Source of the DNA: an uncultured Eubacterium sp.
Lineage (GTDB): Bacteria > Bacillota > Clostridia > Oscillospirales > Acutalibacteraceae
NCBI GenBank assembly: GCA_945979635.1
Contig: CAMFPZ010000003.1
Location: forward strand, 1 to 15,867
Direction of reading: 5' to 3'
DNA length: 15,867 nucleotides
The translations under genes and the position numbers were made by a program. How positions within the stretch are numbered: the first letter of the stretch is position 1; the number at the start of each line of letters is the position of its first letter. The notes under the pieces were generated by a model. The model saw only the letters and a program-made list of their open reading frames with translations. It had not been told where the DNA came from and searched no databases. This document shows positions 1-7,636 of the stretch, in pieces.

Positions 1-7
1 AGACAGG

Positions 8-30
8 TATTGTTAAATCTATTGTTAAAT
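8..30. repeat. Tandem 11-bp direct repeat upstream of the SDR promoter
   Basis: The 11-mer TATTGTTAAAT occurs at 8-18 and again at 20-30, a 12-base period. A partial third copy (TATTGAC) runs into the -35 box of the promoter at 32-59. The position and helical spacing suggest an activator site or an AT-rich UP element. The binding protein is unknown, and chance in AT-rich DNA is possible. Confidence 0.5.
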
Positions 31-31
31 A

Positions 32-59
32 TTGACAAAGCTCTAATTTTGAGTATGAT
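32..59 (+). promoter_or_regulatory. Sigma-A type promoter for the SDR gene
   Basis: A perfect -35 box TTGACA (32-37) is followed after 16 bases by TATGAT (54-59), a one-mismatch -10 box. Transcription would start near base 66, leaving a leader of about 40 bases before the ATG at 106. Confidence 0.7.
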
Positions 60-105
60 TTATAATTGAAAGTATATAATTTTTGCAGAAAGATGTAGTT
101 GAATT

Positions 106-945
106 ATGAAGGATTGTTGGTTGCAGGGAAAAACGGTTGTTGTTACAGGAGCATCGGGAGGAATGGGTGCAGGTATGGCGGCAACTTTGATAAAAAAACA
201 CGGATGTACCGTTATAGGAATCGCACGAAACGAAAAAAAGATTTTGAATTTTATCGACCAGCTTGGTGAGGAGAATGCAAAGAAATTCAGCTATAAGCTT
301 TTTGATGTTTCAAAGAGAGAAAACTGGGAGGATTTTGCAAAGGAGCTCGAGGACGAAAATATCGCAGTTGATGTTCTCATTAATAATGCCGGAATTCTGC
401 CGAAATTCAAGAGATTCGACAAATATTCATACGAGGAAATTGAGAGAGCAATGAATATCAATTTCTATTCCTGCATTTATTCAGTAAAAACAATGCTCCC
501 TATCTTGCAAAAATCGAGTTCACCTGCTATAATAAACATTGATTCATCGGCGGCACTGATGACGCTTGCAGGTACCTCGGTGTATTCAGCCTCCAAGGCG
601 GCACTCAAGAGCTTCACCGAAGCCTTGAGAATCGAATTTGCAGGAAAAATCTATGTAGGCCTTGTTTGTCCGGGCTTTACAAAGACAGATATTTTTTCCG
701 GACAGGGCGATGTAGGCAAGGGTAGAGGCTCAAAAATTATTGATATGATTTCGACCGATTGCGATAAGATGGTAAAAATGATTATGTTCGGAATAGAGCA
801 TAAATTACCGATGCAGGTTCGCGGAATGGACGCACACGCAATGAGCGTTTGCAACCGACTTTTGCCGGTGGGCGGCTCAAAGCTGTATAGTGCGATAATG
901 AAGGCGGCAAAGGTCGATATATTCGACGAGGTTTTCGGTGACTAG
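106..945 (+). CDS. Short-chain dehydrogenase/reductase (SDR), substrate unknown
   Basis: This 279-residue protein is a classical SDR, an NAD(P)-dependent oxidoreductase acting on an alcohol or ketone. The Rossmann dinucleotide motif TGASGGMG is at residues 14-21. The structural NNAG motif is at 93-96. The catalytic serine is in IDSSAA (147 or 148), with Tyr160 and Lys164 in YSASK. A PG motif follows at 189-190, as expected. The 45-residue tail after the core resembles nothing I can name, so the substrate cannot be assigned. The ATG at 106 gives the standard N-terminal distance to the glycine motif, although only a weak AAAGATG-like ribosome site precedes it. The next gene encodes a GPH-type symporter, so the enzyme may act on a transported compound, but a terminator lies between them. 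Confidence 0.9.
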   Translation: MKDCWLQGKTVVVTGASGGMGAGMAATLIKKHGCTVIGIARNEKKILNFIDQLGEENAKKFSYKLFDVSKRENWEDFAKELEDENIAVDVLINNAGILPKFKRFDKYSYEEIERAMNINFYSCIYSVKTMLPILQKSSSPAIINIDSSAALMTLAGTSVYSASKAALKSFTEALRIEFAGKIYVGLVCPGFTKTDIFSGQGDVGKGRGSKIIDMISTDCDKMVKMIMFGIEHKLPMQVRGMDAHAMSVCNRLLPVGGSKLYSAIMKAAKVDIFDEVFGD

Positions 946-967
946 TCGTTTTATTGTGGAATTTCGG

Positions 968-1000
968 GCAGGCTGATTTTTCAGTCTGCTCTTATTTTTT
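968..1000 (+). terminator. Intrinsic terminator between the SDR and symporter genes
   Basis: Nine-base arms at 968-976 and 981-989 pair completely, with one G-U, around a TTTT loop. A T-rich tail ending in six Ts follows at 990-1000. It lies 23 bases before the next start codon, so it should reduce transcription of the symporter from the SDR promoter. Confidence 0.75.
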
Positions 1001-1022
1001 ATAAAACAATAAGGAGTAAACT

Positions 1023-2453
1023 ATGAAAGAGGACATTACAAAGCAAAAGTATCTTAGCTTCAAGGAAATTGCGGCATATTCGCTGGGTCTTTTTGGCTTT
1101 CAGGCGATTGTCGGACTGCTCAACAGCTATCAGGCAGAATTTGATGGCTCAATTCTGGGAGTAAATGTCAGTATTGTGGCAATTTTGATTTTAATAGCTA
1201 AAATTGCTTCTGCCGTTGCAGACCCGATTGTAGGCAATTTGGTTGACCGCTCAAGGAGTAAGATAGGAAAATTCAAATCTATGATTATCTATTCCATCGT
1301 GCCGCTTTTAATTTTTACGGCTATGGTTTTCATCGACATTCCGTTCAAGGAAAACAAGACGGCCGCATATATTTGGATTTTCGCTACATATTTCATTTGG
1401 AGCATTGCGATGACAATGGGTGATGTGCCCTCGCAGGGTATTGCCTCGGCTCTCACACCAAACCCAACGGAAAGAACAAATGTGGTTTCTATTTCAAATA
1501 CCTTTAAGCAGGTTGGATTTAGTGCCTGTGTTGTTATAGTACCTATCGTTTGTCTAATCATTCCAAACGGTTCAAGGGTTTTCGTAAAGAGCGGTGAAAC
1601 GGACACTCCTATGATTGCGGGCGAATATCTCGGAACTGCGATTTTAACAGCAATACTGGGATGTGTTCTTTTTGCACTTATTCCAATTATAAATAAGGAA
1701 CGCGTAACAGTTAGCAATAATGAAAAAACAACAGCCGGAGATATGCTATTTGCACTGAAGAATAATAAGCCGTTTATGTTGGTTATTCTTTCGTATTTTC
1801 TCGGCTTTGGTCGTCAGATGGCAATGGGTATTCAGGTTCAGGCGGCAACCGTTATTTTAGGAAGCCAAAACCTTGTTGCCGTTCTTGGTATAGTTACTGC
1901 AGTAGGCTCGATGATTAGTATGGCACTTTGTCCTGTATTAATCAAGAAGCTTGATGAACGCAAGGCATATATCTTGCTTTCCGTTTATGGATTTGCGGCT
2001 TCTGTCTTTAGCTTTGTTATTGGATATTTTTGGTTCAAGAGTCCTCAGAGCGTTGCTCTTACCGTTCTTTTCTACGCAAGTCTTTTCCTCATCGGTCTTC
2101 AGTTTGGTGCAGTAACGCTTATGCCTATGATTATGACCGCAGACTGTGTTGACTATTATGAGCACAAAACAGGAAAGAGAATGGAGGGCACCTGCTATTC
2201 CATCCTCACTCTTACAATCAAGGTTTGTCTCGCACTCGGAACCGCTGTCGGACTTGTATTCGTTCAAATGAGCGGCTACTATGACGGACTCGCAACAGGT
2301 GAATTCACTCTCGGCACGAAGAATATAATTTTCTTTGCATATACAGCCCTACCGGGTATACTCGCACTGCTTTCGGTTTTCCCAATGCTCAAGTACGACA
2401 TTGTCGGCGAAAAGAAGGCACAAATTTCTGCCGACCTGGCAAAAAAGAGATAG
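1023..2453 (+). CDS. GPH-family (MelB-like) MFS cation symporter
   Basis: The protein has 476 residues and about twelve hydrophobic membrane segments. It belongs to the glycoside-pentoside-hexuronide:cation symporter branch of the major facilitator superfamily. The family signature is clear: ADPIVGNLVDRSRSKIGKFK at residues 66-85 matches the MelB loop 2-3 region. A second signature near TADCVDYYEHKTGKRMEGT, in the cytoplasmic loop of the second half, is also typical. Asp67 corresponds to MelB Asp59 of the cation site, but the position of MelB Asp55 is Ser63 here. The coupling ion may therefore differ. A good AAGGAG site at 1011-1016 supports the ATG. No convincing private promoter is visible, so expression probably depends on read-through from the SDR promoter. 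The substrate, whether a sugar, glycoside or another organic compound, cannot be read from sequence alone. Confidence 0.88.
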   Translation: MKEDITKQKYLSFKEIAAYSLGLFGFQAIVGLLNSYQAEFDGSILGVNVSIVAILILIAKIASAVADPIVGNLVDRSRSKIGKFKSMIIYSIVPLLIFTAMVFIDIPFKENKTAAYIWIFATYFIWSIAMTMGDVPSQGIASALTPNPTERTNVVSISNTFKQVGFSACVVIVPIVCLIIPNGSRVFVKSGETDTPMIAGEYLGTAILTAILGCVLFALIPIINKERVTVSNNEKTTAGDMLFALKNNKPFMLVILSYFLGFGRQMAMGIQVQAATVILGSQNLVAVLGIVTAVGSMISMALCPVLIKKLDERKAYILLSVYGFAASVFSFVIGYFWFKSPQSVALTVLFYASLFLIGLQFGAVTLMPMIMTADCVDYYEHKTGKRMEGTCYSILTLTIKVCLALGTAVGLVFVQMSGYYDGLATGEFTLGTKNIIFFAYTALPGILALLSVFPMLKYDIVGEKKAQISADLAKKR

Positions 2454-2469
2454 CTTGCTAATTCAGAAT

Positions 2470-2513
2470 CGAGGTACGCATAACATCATCGGAGCGTGCC
2501 TCGGTTCTTTTTT
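2470..2513 (+). terminator. Intrinsic terminator after the symporter gene
   Basis: Ten-base arms at 2470-2479 and 2494-2503 pair completely, with one G-U, around a 14-base loop. The tail GTTCTTTTTT runs to 2513. It closes the SDR-symporter transcription unit. Confidence 0.75.
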
Positions 2514-2557
2514 CTGCTTTGCGGTTTGGAAATTCATAATTCGATACCCTTATTATG

Positions 2558-2586
2558 TTGACATTAATCGGAATAGTTGGTATTAT
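2558..2586 (+). promoter_or_regulatory. Strong sigma-A promoter for the PASTA pseudokinase gene
   Basis: TTGACA (2558-2563), a 17-base spacer and TATTAT (2581-2586) form a near-consensus promoter. A TGG just before the -10 box adds an extended -10 element. The leader to the ATG at 2623 is about 30 bases and contains the GGAG ribosome site at 2610-2613. Confidence 0.8.
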
Positions 2587-2622
2587 TAAAATTAACATAA
2601 TATCATTATGGAGTGAAAATCT

Positions 2623-4257
2623 ATGAGAGAACTGGATAATCTGTGTGTTAATTGCTGGGGCGAGCTTACAGAGGGCTCGGTTTGTGGATATTGTGGCTAC
2701 GACAATGACCTCGACAATGACACAATGTATCTCCCAAAAAAGACAATACTTGAGGATAAATATATTATCGGCACTGTCCAGAAGCACGAGAGTGATGCTG
2801 TGACATATCTCGGATACGATGGTCAGCTTGATAGACTTGTTCTTATTCGTGAGCTATATCCAAAGGGCTTGGCAAACAGACTGGAGGGTAATCTTGAGCT
2901 TCATATCCGCCAAAGATATGTTGGAGAATTTGAAAAGCTTAAGCAGGCATTCTATAGACTTTGGACAAATCTTGAAAAAATGCATTCGCTTTCTGCCGTT
3001 ACTCCCGTATACGATGTTTTTGAGGCTAACTCAACAGTTTATGCCGTAATCGAGGATATGGATTGCATTTCGCTTCGCGACTATCTTTTGCGAAACGAGG
3101 CAGGCTATATTCCTTGGGAAAATATTAGAGTTATGCTTATGCCGGTTTTGACAACGCTCGAGGCTCTTCATTCAAACGGAATTGTCCACGGCTCTGTTTC
3201 GCCGGATAATCTTTTGCTATGCCGCGACGGAAAGGTTCGATTGGCACCGTTTCCTATCACACAGGCGTGCGACTCGGCCAGCGTTCTTGAGTTTACCGAA
3301 AACGAGGGATATACAGCTCTCGAGCAATATGATAATAGCCATAAAATTTGTGCGGCAACGGATATATATAGCTTTGCGGCTTGTATTTACAGAGCATTGG
3401 TCGGCACAAATCCTCCGTCGGCGGTTTCGAGAGAAGCAAACGATAAGCTGATGATTCCAAACACAATCGCCGAAAATATTCCTATTCATGTTATAAAGGC
3501 TCTCGTCAGCGGACTCCAGGTTTATCCCGAAAAAAGAGTAAAGAATATCGCCATTTTCCGAGAACTGCTCGACGCCGCTCCTGCCGTTCAGGCGAAAACC
3601 ATTCCGCAGGAGGATATTTATCAAGAGGGAGCAAAGGGCGGTTATCCCGATTATGACGAAAGCAACAAAGGCGAAAAGAAAAAGCGAATTATCGCGATTG
3701 TGCTTGCCGTTCTTGTTGTTATTGCAATCGGAGCAACAGTATATGTTGTTCGAGCTTTAAAAACAGACAACACCCCTGTTGAGAATACATCGGCGGCACT
3801 CGAAACCTTTGAGGTTCCTAATTTCGTGAACAACGGCTTAACCCAAAGCGAAGTTCAAAATAACGGTGCCTGGAACGACCAATTCAAAATTTCGTTCCAG
3901 GGTGAATATTCAGCCGATACAGAGGAAGGAATAATCTTCAAGCAGAGCATCGAAGCCGGAACAAAGATTCCGAAGGGCTCCGACATTGTTCTCACGGTAT
4001 CGAAGGGCGTTCAATCCGAAACCGTACCGAATGTAGGCGGCTTGTCTCTCGATGAGGCAAAGAAGAAGCTGGAGGAGTTAGGCTTCAAGGTTAGAACTGT
4101 TGAGGTCTATAATGACGGCAACTACACTCCCGGAAATGTTAAGGCTCTTACGGGAATTGCTCCCGAGCCCGGCTCTGTATTAGCAGTCGGTGAGGAGGTA
4201 TTGCTTCAGGTTTACGGCGAAAAGGAAACAACTACCGCCCCTCAAGACAACGACTGA
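2623..4257 (+). CDS. Membrane PASTA protein with zinc ribbon and degenerate (pseudo)kinase domain
   Basis: This 544-residue protein has four parts. An N-terminal zinc ribbon has CxxC pairs at Cys8/Cys11 and Cys21/Cys24. A Hanks-type kinase fold spans about 45-320. One membrane helix lies at about 355-377 after a lysine-rich stop. Two extracellular PASTA domains cover about 395-461 and 466-531. The fold is recognisable from FEANSTVYAVIEDMD, the GYTALEQY segment (229-236) and DIYSFAACIYRALVGTNPP. The catalytic motifs are all changed. The glycine-rich loop has no glycine run, the VAIK lysine is Arg76, HRD is HGS (189-191) and DFG is PFP (209-211). Only Asn196 of the catalytic loop survives. I infer an inactive sensor or scaffold that binds muropeptide-like ligands outside and partners inside. 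It has its own promoter and a strong terminator. Residual non-canonical activity cannot be excluded. Confidence 0.87.
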   Translation: MRELDNLCVNCWGELTEGSVCGYCGYDNDLDNDTMYLPKKTILEDKYIIGTVQKHESDAVTYLGYDGQLDRLVLIRELYPKGLANRLEGNLELHIRQRYVGEFEKLKQAFYRLWTNLEKMHSLSAVTPVYDVFEANSTVYAVIEDMDCISLRDYLLRNEAGYIPWENIRVMLMPVLTTLEALHSNGIVHGSVSPDNLLLCRDGKVRLAPFPITQACDSASVLEFTENEGYTALEQYDNSHKICAATDIYSFAACIYRALVGTNPPSAVSREANDKLMIPNTIAENIPIHVIKALVSGLQVYPEKRVKNIAIFRELLDAAPAVQAKTIPQEDIYQEGAKGGYPDYDESNKGEKKKRIIAIVLAVLVVIAIGATVYVVRALKTDNTPVENTSAALETFEVPNFVNNGLTQSEVQNNGAWNDQFKISFQGEYSADTEEGIIFKQSIEAGTKIPKGSDIVLTVSKGVQSETVPNVGGLSLDEAKKKLEELGFKVRTVEVYNDGNYTPGNVKALTGIAPEPGSVLAVGEEVLLQVYGEKETTTAPQDND

Positions 4258-4275
4258 TTTAATAAGAAATAAATA

Positions 4276-4309
4276 AAAAATGAGCGACCGAAATCAGTCG
4301 CTCATTTTT
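4276..4309. terminator. Bidirectional terminator between convergent genes
   Basis: Perfect 13-base arms lie at 4276-4288 and 4297-4309 with an 8-base loop. The arms begin and end in A5/T5, so the hairpin works on both strands. It serves the rightward pseudokinase gene and the leftward aminotransferase gene. Confidence 0.9.
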
Positions 4310-4323
4310 GATTATTGCAAATA

Positions 4324-5172
4324 TTATTTTCCGCACTGCTTTTCGAAGTCGGCAACCAGTGCGTCTTGAATTGTCTTGAGCATTACGGGAGCCTTTGAGC
4401 CAACCGGCTTGCCGTCTACCTTTCTAACGGGAATACAAAATGAACCGGTTGAATGGACAACAACCTCGTCGGCGTTCATAAGCTCATCGAGTGAATATTC
4501 TCGCTCTTCAACTGCGTAGCCGAGTTGTTTTGCAAAGTTGAGAAGTCGAATTCGAGCCGTACCCGGAAGAATCTTATCGTCAAGCGGATGGGTGATTACA
4601 ACGCCGTCCTTGAATATTGAAACATTCGAATGGGCACATTCCGTCACTATTCCGTCGCGAACGAAAATTGCCTCCTGACATCCTGCCCTGTGAGCTGCCG
4701 TATTAGCGAGACAGGACGGAATAAGATTCAGTGTTTTGCAGTTGCAGTACAAAAATCTCTTGTCCTCGTAGGTTATTGTATCAATGCTCTTATATGTGTC
4801 GGAAACAGGCGACGGAGTAAGAGTTATCCAAAGATTAGCTCTGCTTTGCTCGCCGTGGGAATAATCGTGCTCGCGAAGTCCCGAACCTCTTGTTACCTGC
4901 ATATAAACGAATTGGTCGCCGTCGTCGACCTTCAGCACAAGCTCCGCCAAAAGTTGCTTCAGCTCCTTTTTTTCTATCGGCATTTCGATATCAAGGATTT
5001 TGGCACTGTTGAAAAAGCGGTCAATATGTGCATCTAGGTCGAATATCCTGTGATTATGCGAATAGGTTGCGTCATAAATTCCGTCGCCGAACCAACAAGC
5101 TCTATCCAGCATAGGAATTTGCATATTCTCTATTTCATCATATTTTCCATTATAGTAGCCTAAATTTTTCAT
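4324..5172 (-). CDS. dat: D-amino-acid aminotransferase (class IV, PLP-dependent)
   Basis: The 282-residue product matches the usual length of bacterial D-amino-acid transaminase, a cytoplasmic enzyme that exchanges amino groups between D-amino acids (for example D-alanine) and 2-oxo acids, yielding D-glutamate for peptidoglycan. Fold-type IV features are present: DRACWFGDGIYD at 23-34, the PLP lysine Lys146 in CKTLNL, Glu178 in VTECAHSN, and the LPGTAR loop at 202-207. The RxH element in RGSGLREH (Arg100, His102) matches the carboxylate-binding pair of D-specific enzymes and argues against a branched-chain enzyme. I chose the ATG at 5172 because the longer frame starts at a TTG inside the GGGAGG ribosome site (5180-5185). 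No clear private promoter is visible, so expression may rely on read-through from fprA. A D-amino-acid or branched-chain variant remains the main alternative. Confidence 0.85.
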   Translation of the reverse strand: MKNLGYYNGKYDEIENMQIPMLDRACWFGDGIYDATYSHNHRIFDLDAHIDRFFNSAKILDIEMPIEKKELKQLLAELVLKVDDGDQFVYMQVTRGSGLREHDYSHGEQSRANLWITLTPSPVSDTYKSIDTITYEDKRFLYCNCKTLNLIPSCLANTAAHRAGCQEAIFVRDGIVTECAHSNVSIFKDGVVITHPLDDKILPGTARIRLLNFAKQLGYAVEEREYSLDELMNADEVVVHSTGSFCIPVRKVDGKPVGSKAPVMLKTIQDALVADFEKQCGK

Positions 5173-5214
5173 TATTATACCTCCCAAAAGCCGTTTGGCA
5201 TATCGCCATAAATA

Positions 5215-5249
5215 AATAATGCAACGGAGAACATCTCTGTTGCATTATT
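5215..5249. terminator. Terminator between fprA and dat
   Basis: Sixteen-base arms at 5215-5230 and 5234-5249 pair throughout, with one G-U, around a 3-base loop. It lies 18 bases past the fprA stop on the minus strand, where the tail is a broken T run. The plus-strand tail is a better T run, so it could also stop antisense transcription. Confidence 0.75.
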
Positions 5250-5266
5250 TTTTCATAGAGCTAATA

Positions 5267-6427
5267 CTAGATGCTTGCGATAATTTCGTCGGCAAGAGCC
5301 TCCATTTGAGCAACATTTTCTTCGGTCATACGAGTTTTGATAGAAACCGTGCTTTCAAGGAGGTTGATATTATGCATCCTTTCGAAATGAGCCTTCATTG
5401 CTCGAATTGCACTTGGCGACCACGAGGAGTTTTCGATAAGAGCAACTGCTCTGTTTTGAAAGCCCTTATGCTCAAGATGATTGAGATAATCATCCATCGG
5501 AGTGAAAACGCCTGCGTCATATGACGATGCCATACAGAGAAGCACGCTGTGGCGGAAGCCGTCCTCAACACACTCGGCAATATCGTCGCGTGTGAGATCG
5601 GCGAGAACAACTCTCGGACATCCCTTTGCTTCGAGAATTTCCTTCATTTTTTCTGCTGCAGCAAATGTGTTTCCGTGGATAGAAGCACAGGCAATAAATA
5701 CGCCCTTGTCCTCCGGTTCGTATGCCGACCAAGTATTATAAAGCTTTAAAACATCGGGAATTGTTTCGGTAAGAATGGGTCCGTGGAGCGGACAAATAGT
5801 ATTAATTTCTAAACCCGAGGCCTTCTTGAGCAAGGCCTGAACCTGCTTGCCGAATTTTCCGACGATGTTGAAATAGTATCTTCTAGCCTCACAGCTCCAG
5901 CCCTCATCAGCGTCGGTTGTGCCGAATTTGCCAAATGCGTCGGCAGAGAAGAGAACCTTTTCGCTGCTTTCGTACGAAACCATAACCTCCGGCCAATGAA
6001 CCATCGGAGCCATAACGAAATTGAGAGTATGTGAACCGAGTTCGAGAGTATCGCCTTCGGCTACTGTAATAACTCTTTCGAGGTCTACATCACAGAATTG
6101 AGGCAGCATTCTCTTTGCATTTGCCGTCATAACCAGCTTCATTTCGGGATATTTGTCACAAATTGTCTGAATACCGAAGCTGTGGTCCGGCTCCAGATGT
6201 TGCACGATGAGATAATCGGGAGCCTTGTCGCCGAGCATCTCGTCAACATTCTTTATCCATCTGTCAATGGCGATTTTGTCGACTGTATCAAGCAGAACAG
6301 TCTTTTCGTCAATAATTACATAAGCGTTATACGCCATACCGTTTTCGAGGATATACTGTCCCTCAAAAAGGTCAATATCATAATCGTTTACGCCAACATA
6401 TTTGATTGAATCACTAATCTTTATCAT
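5267..6427 (-). CDS. fprA: FprA-family A-type flavodiiron protein (oxygen/NO reductase)
   Basis: This is a 386-residue flavodiiron protein that reduces oxygen to water, or nitric oxide, protecting anaerobes. It has an N-terminal metallo-beta-lactamase-like diiron domain and a C-terminal flavodoxin domain from about residue 242. Numbered from the ATG at 6427, the diiron ligands are all present: His77, Glu79 and Asp81 (plus His82) in HLEPDH, His144 in HWPE, Asp163 in SADAFG and His215 in PLHGP. The FMN phosphate loop appears as SIHGNT. No rubredoxin or flavin-reductase extension is fused, so electrons must come from separate partners. The TTG-started longer frame lies within the GGAGGAGG ribosome site, so the downstream ATG is preferred. 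The gene follows an iron alcohol dehydrogenase with no terminator between them and also has its own promoter. Confidence 0.95.
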   Translation of the reverse strand: MIKISDSIKYVGVNDYDIDLFEGQYILENGMAYNAYVIIDEKTVLLDTVDKIAIDRWIKNVDEMLGDKAPDYLIVQHLEPDHSFGIQTICDKYPEMKLVMTANAKRMLPQFCDVDLERVITVAEGDTLELGSHTLNFVMAPMVHWPEVMVSYESSEKVLFSADAFGKFGTTDADEGWSCEARRYYFNIVGKFGKQVQALLKKASGLEINTICPLHGPILTETIPDVLKLYNTWSAYEPEDKGVFIACASIHGNTFAAAEKMKEILEAKGCPRVVLADLTRDDIAECVEDGFRHSVLLCMASSYDAGVFTPMDDYLNHLEHKGFQNRAVALIENSSWSPSAIRAMKAHFERMHNINLLESTVSIKTRMTEENVAQMEALADEIIASI

Positions 6428-6458
6428 ATTCCTTACCTCCTCCAAGGTTTACCGATAT

Positions 6459-6487
6459 ATTATACTATCCCGAGTAAAAATAATCAA
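6459..6487 (-). promoter_or_regulatory. Sigma-A promoter for fprA
   Basis: On the minus strand, TTGATT (6482-6487), a 17-base spacer and a perfect TATAAT (6459-6464) sit just past the stop of the alcohol dehydrogenase gene. The start site would be near 6452, giving a short leader that carries the GGAGG site. Confidence 0.75.
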
Positions 6488-6490
6488 CAT

Positions 6491-7621
6491 TTATTTGAGC
6501 TTGCAATACATTTCATAAATATCATCCTGCGTAAGCTCAATGGGATTTCGCTTCATAAGCATCGACATACTTTTTTCAGTGAGTTCTCTTAATTGCTCAT
6601 CGGTTGTACATCCTATTTCGGATAAACGGGATTTCATACCCATTCGCTTTTTCATTTCGCTGATTTTGTCTGCCATAGCCTCAGGACAATCGAAGCCGCA
6701 ATCCTTCGCAAATTGCATTAGTCGACCGTCGTCGTCGGCGTTCTTTGAATTAAATCTAATGAAATAATCCAAGGTAAAGGCACAGGCCTCGCCATGGGGC
6801 ACGCCGTAAATATTGGTAAGCGGAAATGAGCAGGCGTGTGAGCCTGTTGTTCTCGGATGGCTGAACGCTACTCCGGCAATGATAGAAGCCTCTGCCATTT
6901 TTTCGCGTGCGTACAGATTGTCGGGCTCATTATATGCCTTTTCCAGCCAATTAAAAACGAGCCTTGCGGCATAAACAGAGCAAGCGGAGCAAATAGGCTG
7001 ATTAAGAGTTGACCAATAGCTTTCAACTGCGTGAGAAAGAACATCCAAGCCCGTCGAAGCAGTTATGCTTTTCGGAACAGAAAGAGTCAGCTCCGGATCT
7101 ATAACGGCAATTTTTGGATACATTGCATTATCGTTCATCGGTTGCTTAAGGTTCTTTTTCAAATCCGTTAATACCGAAATGTTAGTAACCTCGCTTGCTG
7201 TGCCCGATGTCGTTGCAACCGCAATCATAGGAATAGCCTCGTCAGCCGAAATCGGCTTACCCATAGTGTGATAGGCTTCGATTCTGTCGCTTCCTCTTGC
7301 TATAGCACAAGACGCCTTACAGCAGTCCATAGGTGAGCCCCCGCCGAGTGCAACGGCAAAATCAGCCTTAACGCTTCGCATAAGCTCAACACAGTTGTTT
7401 ACATTATCGGTTGTCGGATTAGGTCGAATATCGGAAAATACAGCGACAAGAGCTCCCTTTGCGTACTCGACGAATTCATCTGCCAGACCGTTTTTTGCAA
7501 AGGAACGAGAGCAAACCAAAACGCCTCTTTTTCCACCTATCTCTTCGATATATTCATTAATGCATCTACGCTTTCCCGTTCCGAACTCAAGCTTAACGGG
7601 TAGTCTGAATTCCCAATTCAT
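6491..7621 (-). CDS. Iron-containing alcohol dehydrogenase
   Basis: The 376-residue protein belongs to the group III, iron-dependent alcohol dehydrogenases, which interconvert aldehydes and alcohols with NAD(P)H, typically to dispose of reductant in fermentation. The cofactor loop GGGSPMD is at 93-99. The four metal ligands expected from FucO-type enzymes are Asp193 and His197 in GLDVLSHAVE, His262 in GSHACSFPL and His276 in GVPHGEA. A GAGGAG site supports the ATG at 7621. The gene starts 15 bases after the DUF1846 gene on the same strand, so the two are probably co-transcribed. Butanol or 1,3-propanediol dehydrogenases are the closest types, but the substrate cannot be fixed. Confidence 0.92.
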   Translation of the reverse strand: MNWEFRLPVKLEFGTGKRRCINEYIEEIGGKRGVLVCSRSFAKNGLADEFVEYAKGALVAVFSDIRPNPTTDNVNNCVELMRSVKADFAVALGGGSPMDCCKASCAIARGSDRIEAYHTMGKPISADEAIPMIAVATTSGTASEVTNISVLTDLKKNLKQPMNDNAMYPKIAVIDPELTLSVPKSITASTGLDVLSHAVESYWSTLNQPICSACSVYAARLVFNWLEKAYNEPDNLYAREKMAEASIIAGVAFSHPRTTGSHACSFPLTNIYGVPHGEACAFTLDYFIRFNSKNADDDGRLMQFAKDCGFDCPEAMADKISEMKKRMGMKSRLSEIGCTTDEQLRELTEKSMSMLMKRNPIELTQDDIYEMYCKLK

Positions 7622-7636
7622 ATTTTGCTCCTCGAT

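Noticed and set aside
5173..5187. Longer N-terminus (TTG start) for the D-amino-acid aminotransferase.
   Set aside because: The TTG and the next two codons are the GGGAGG ribosome site itself, and the ATG at 5172 gives the canonical family length.
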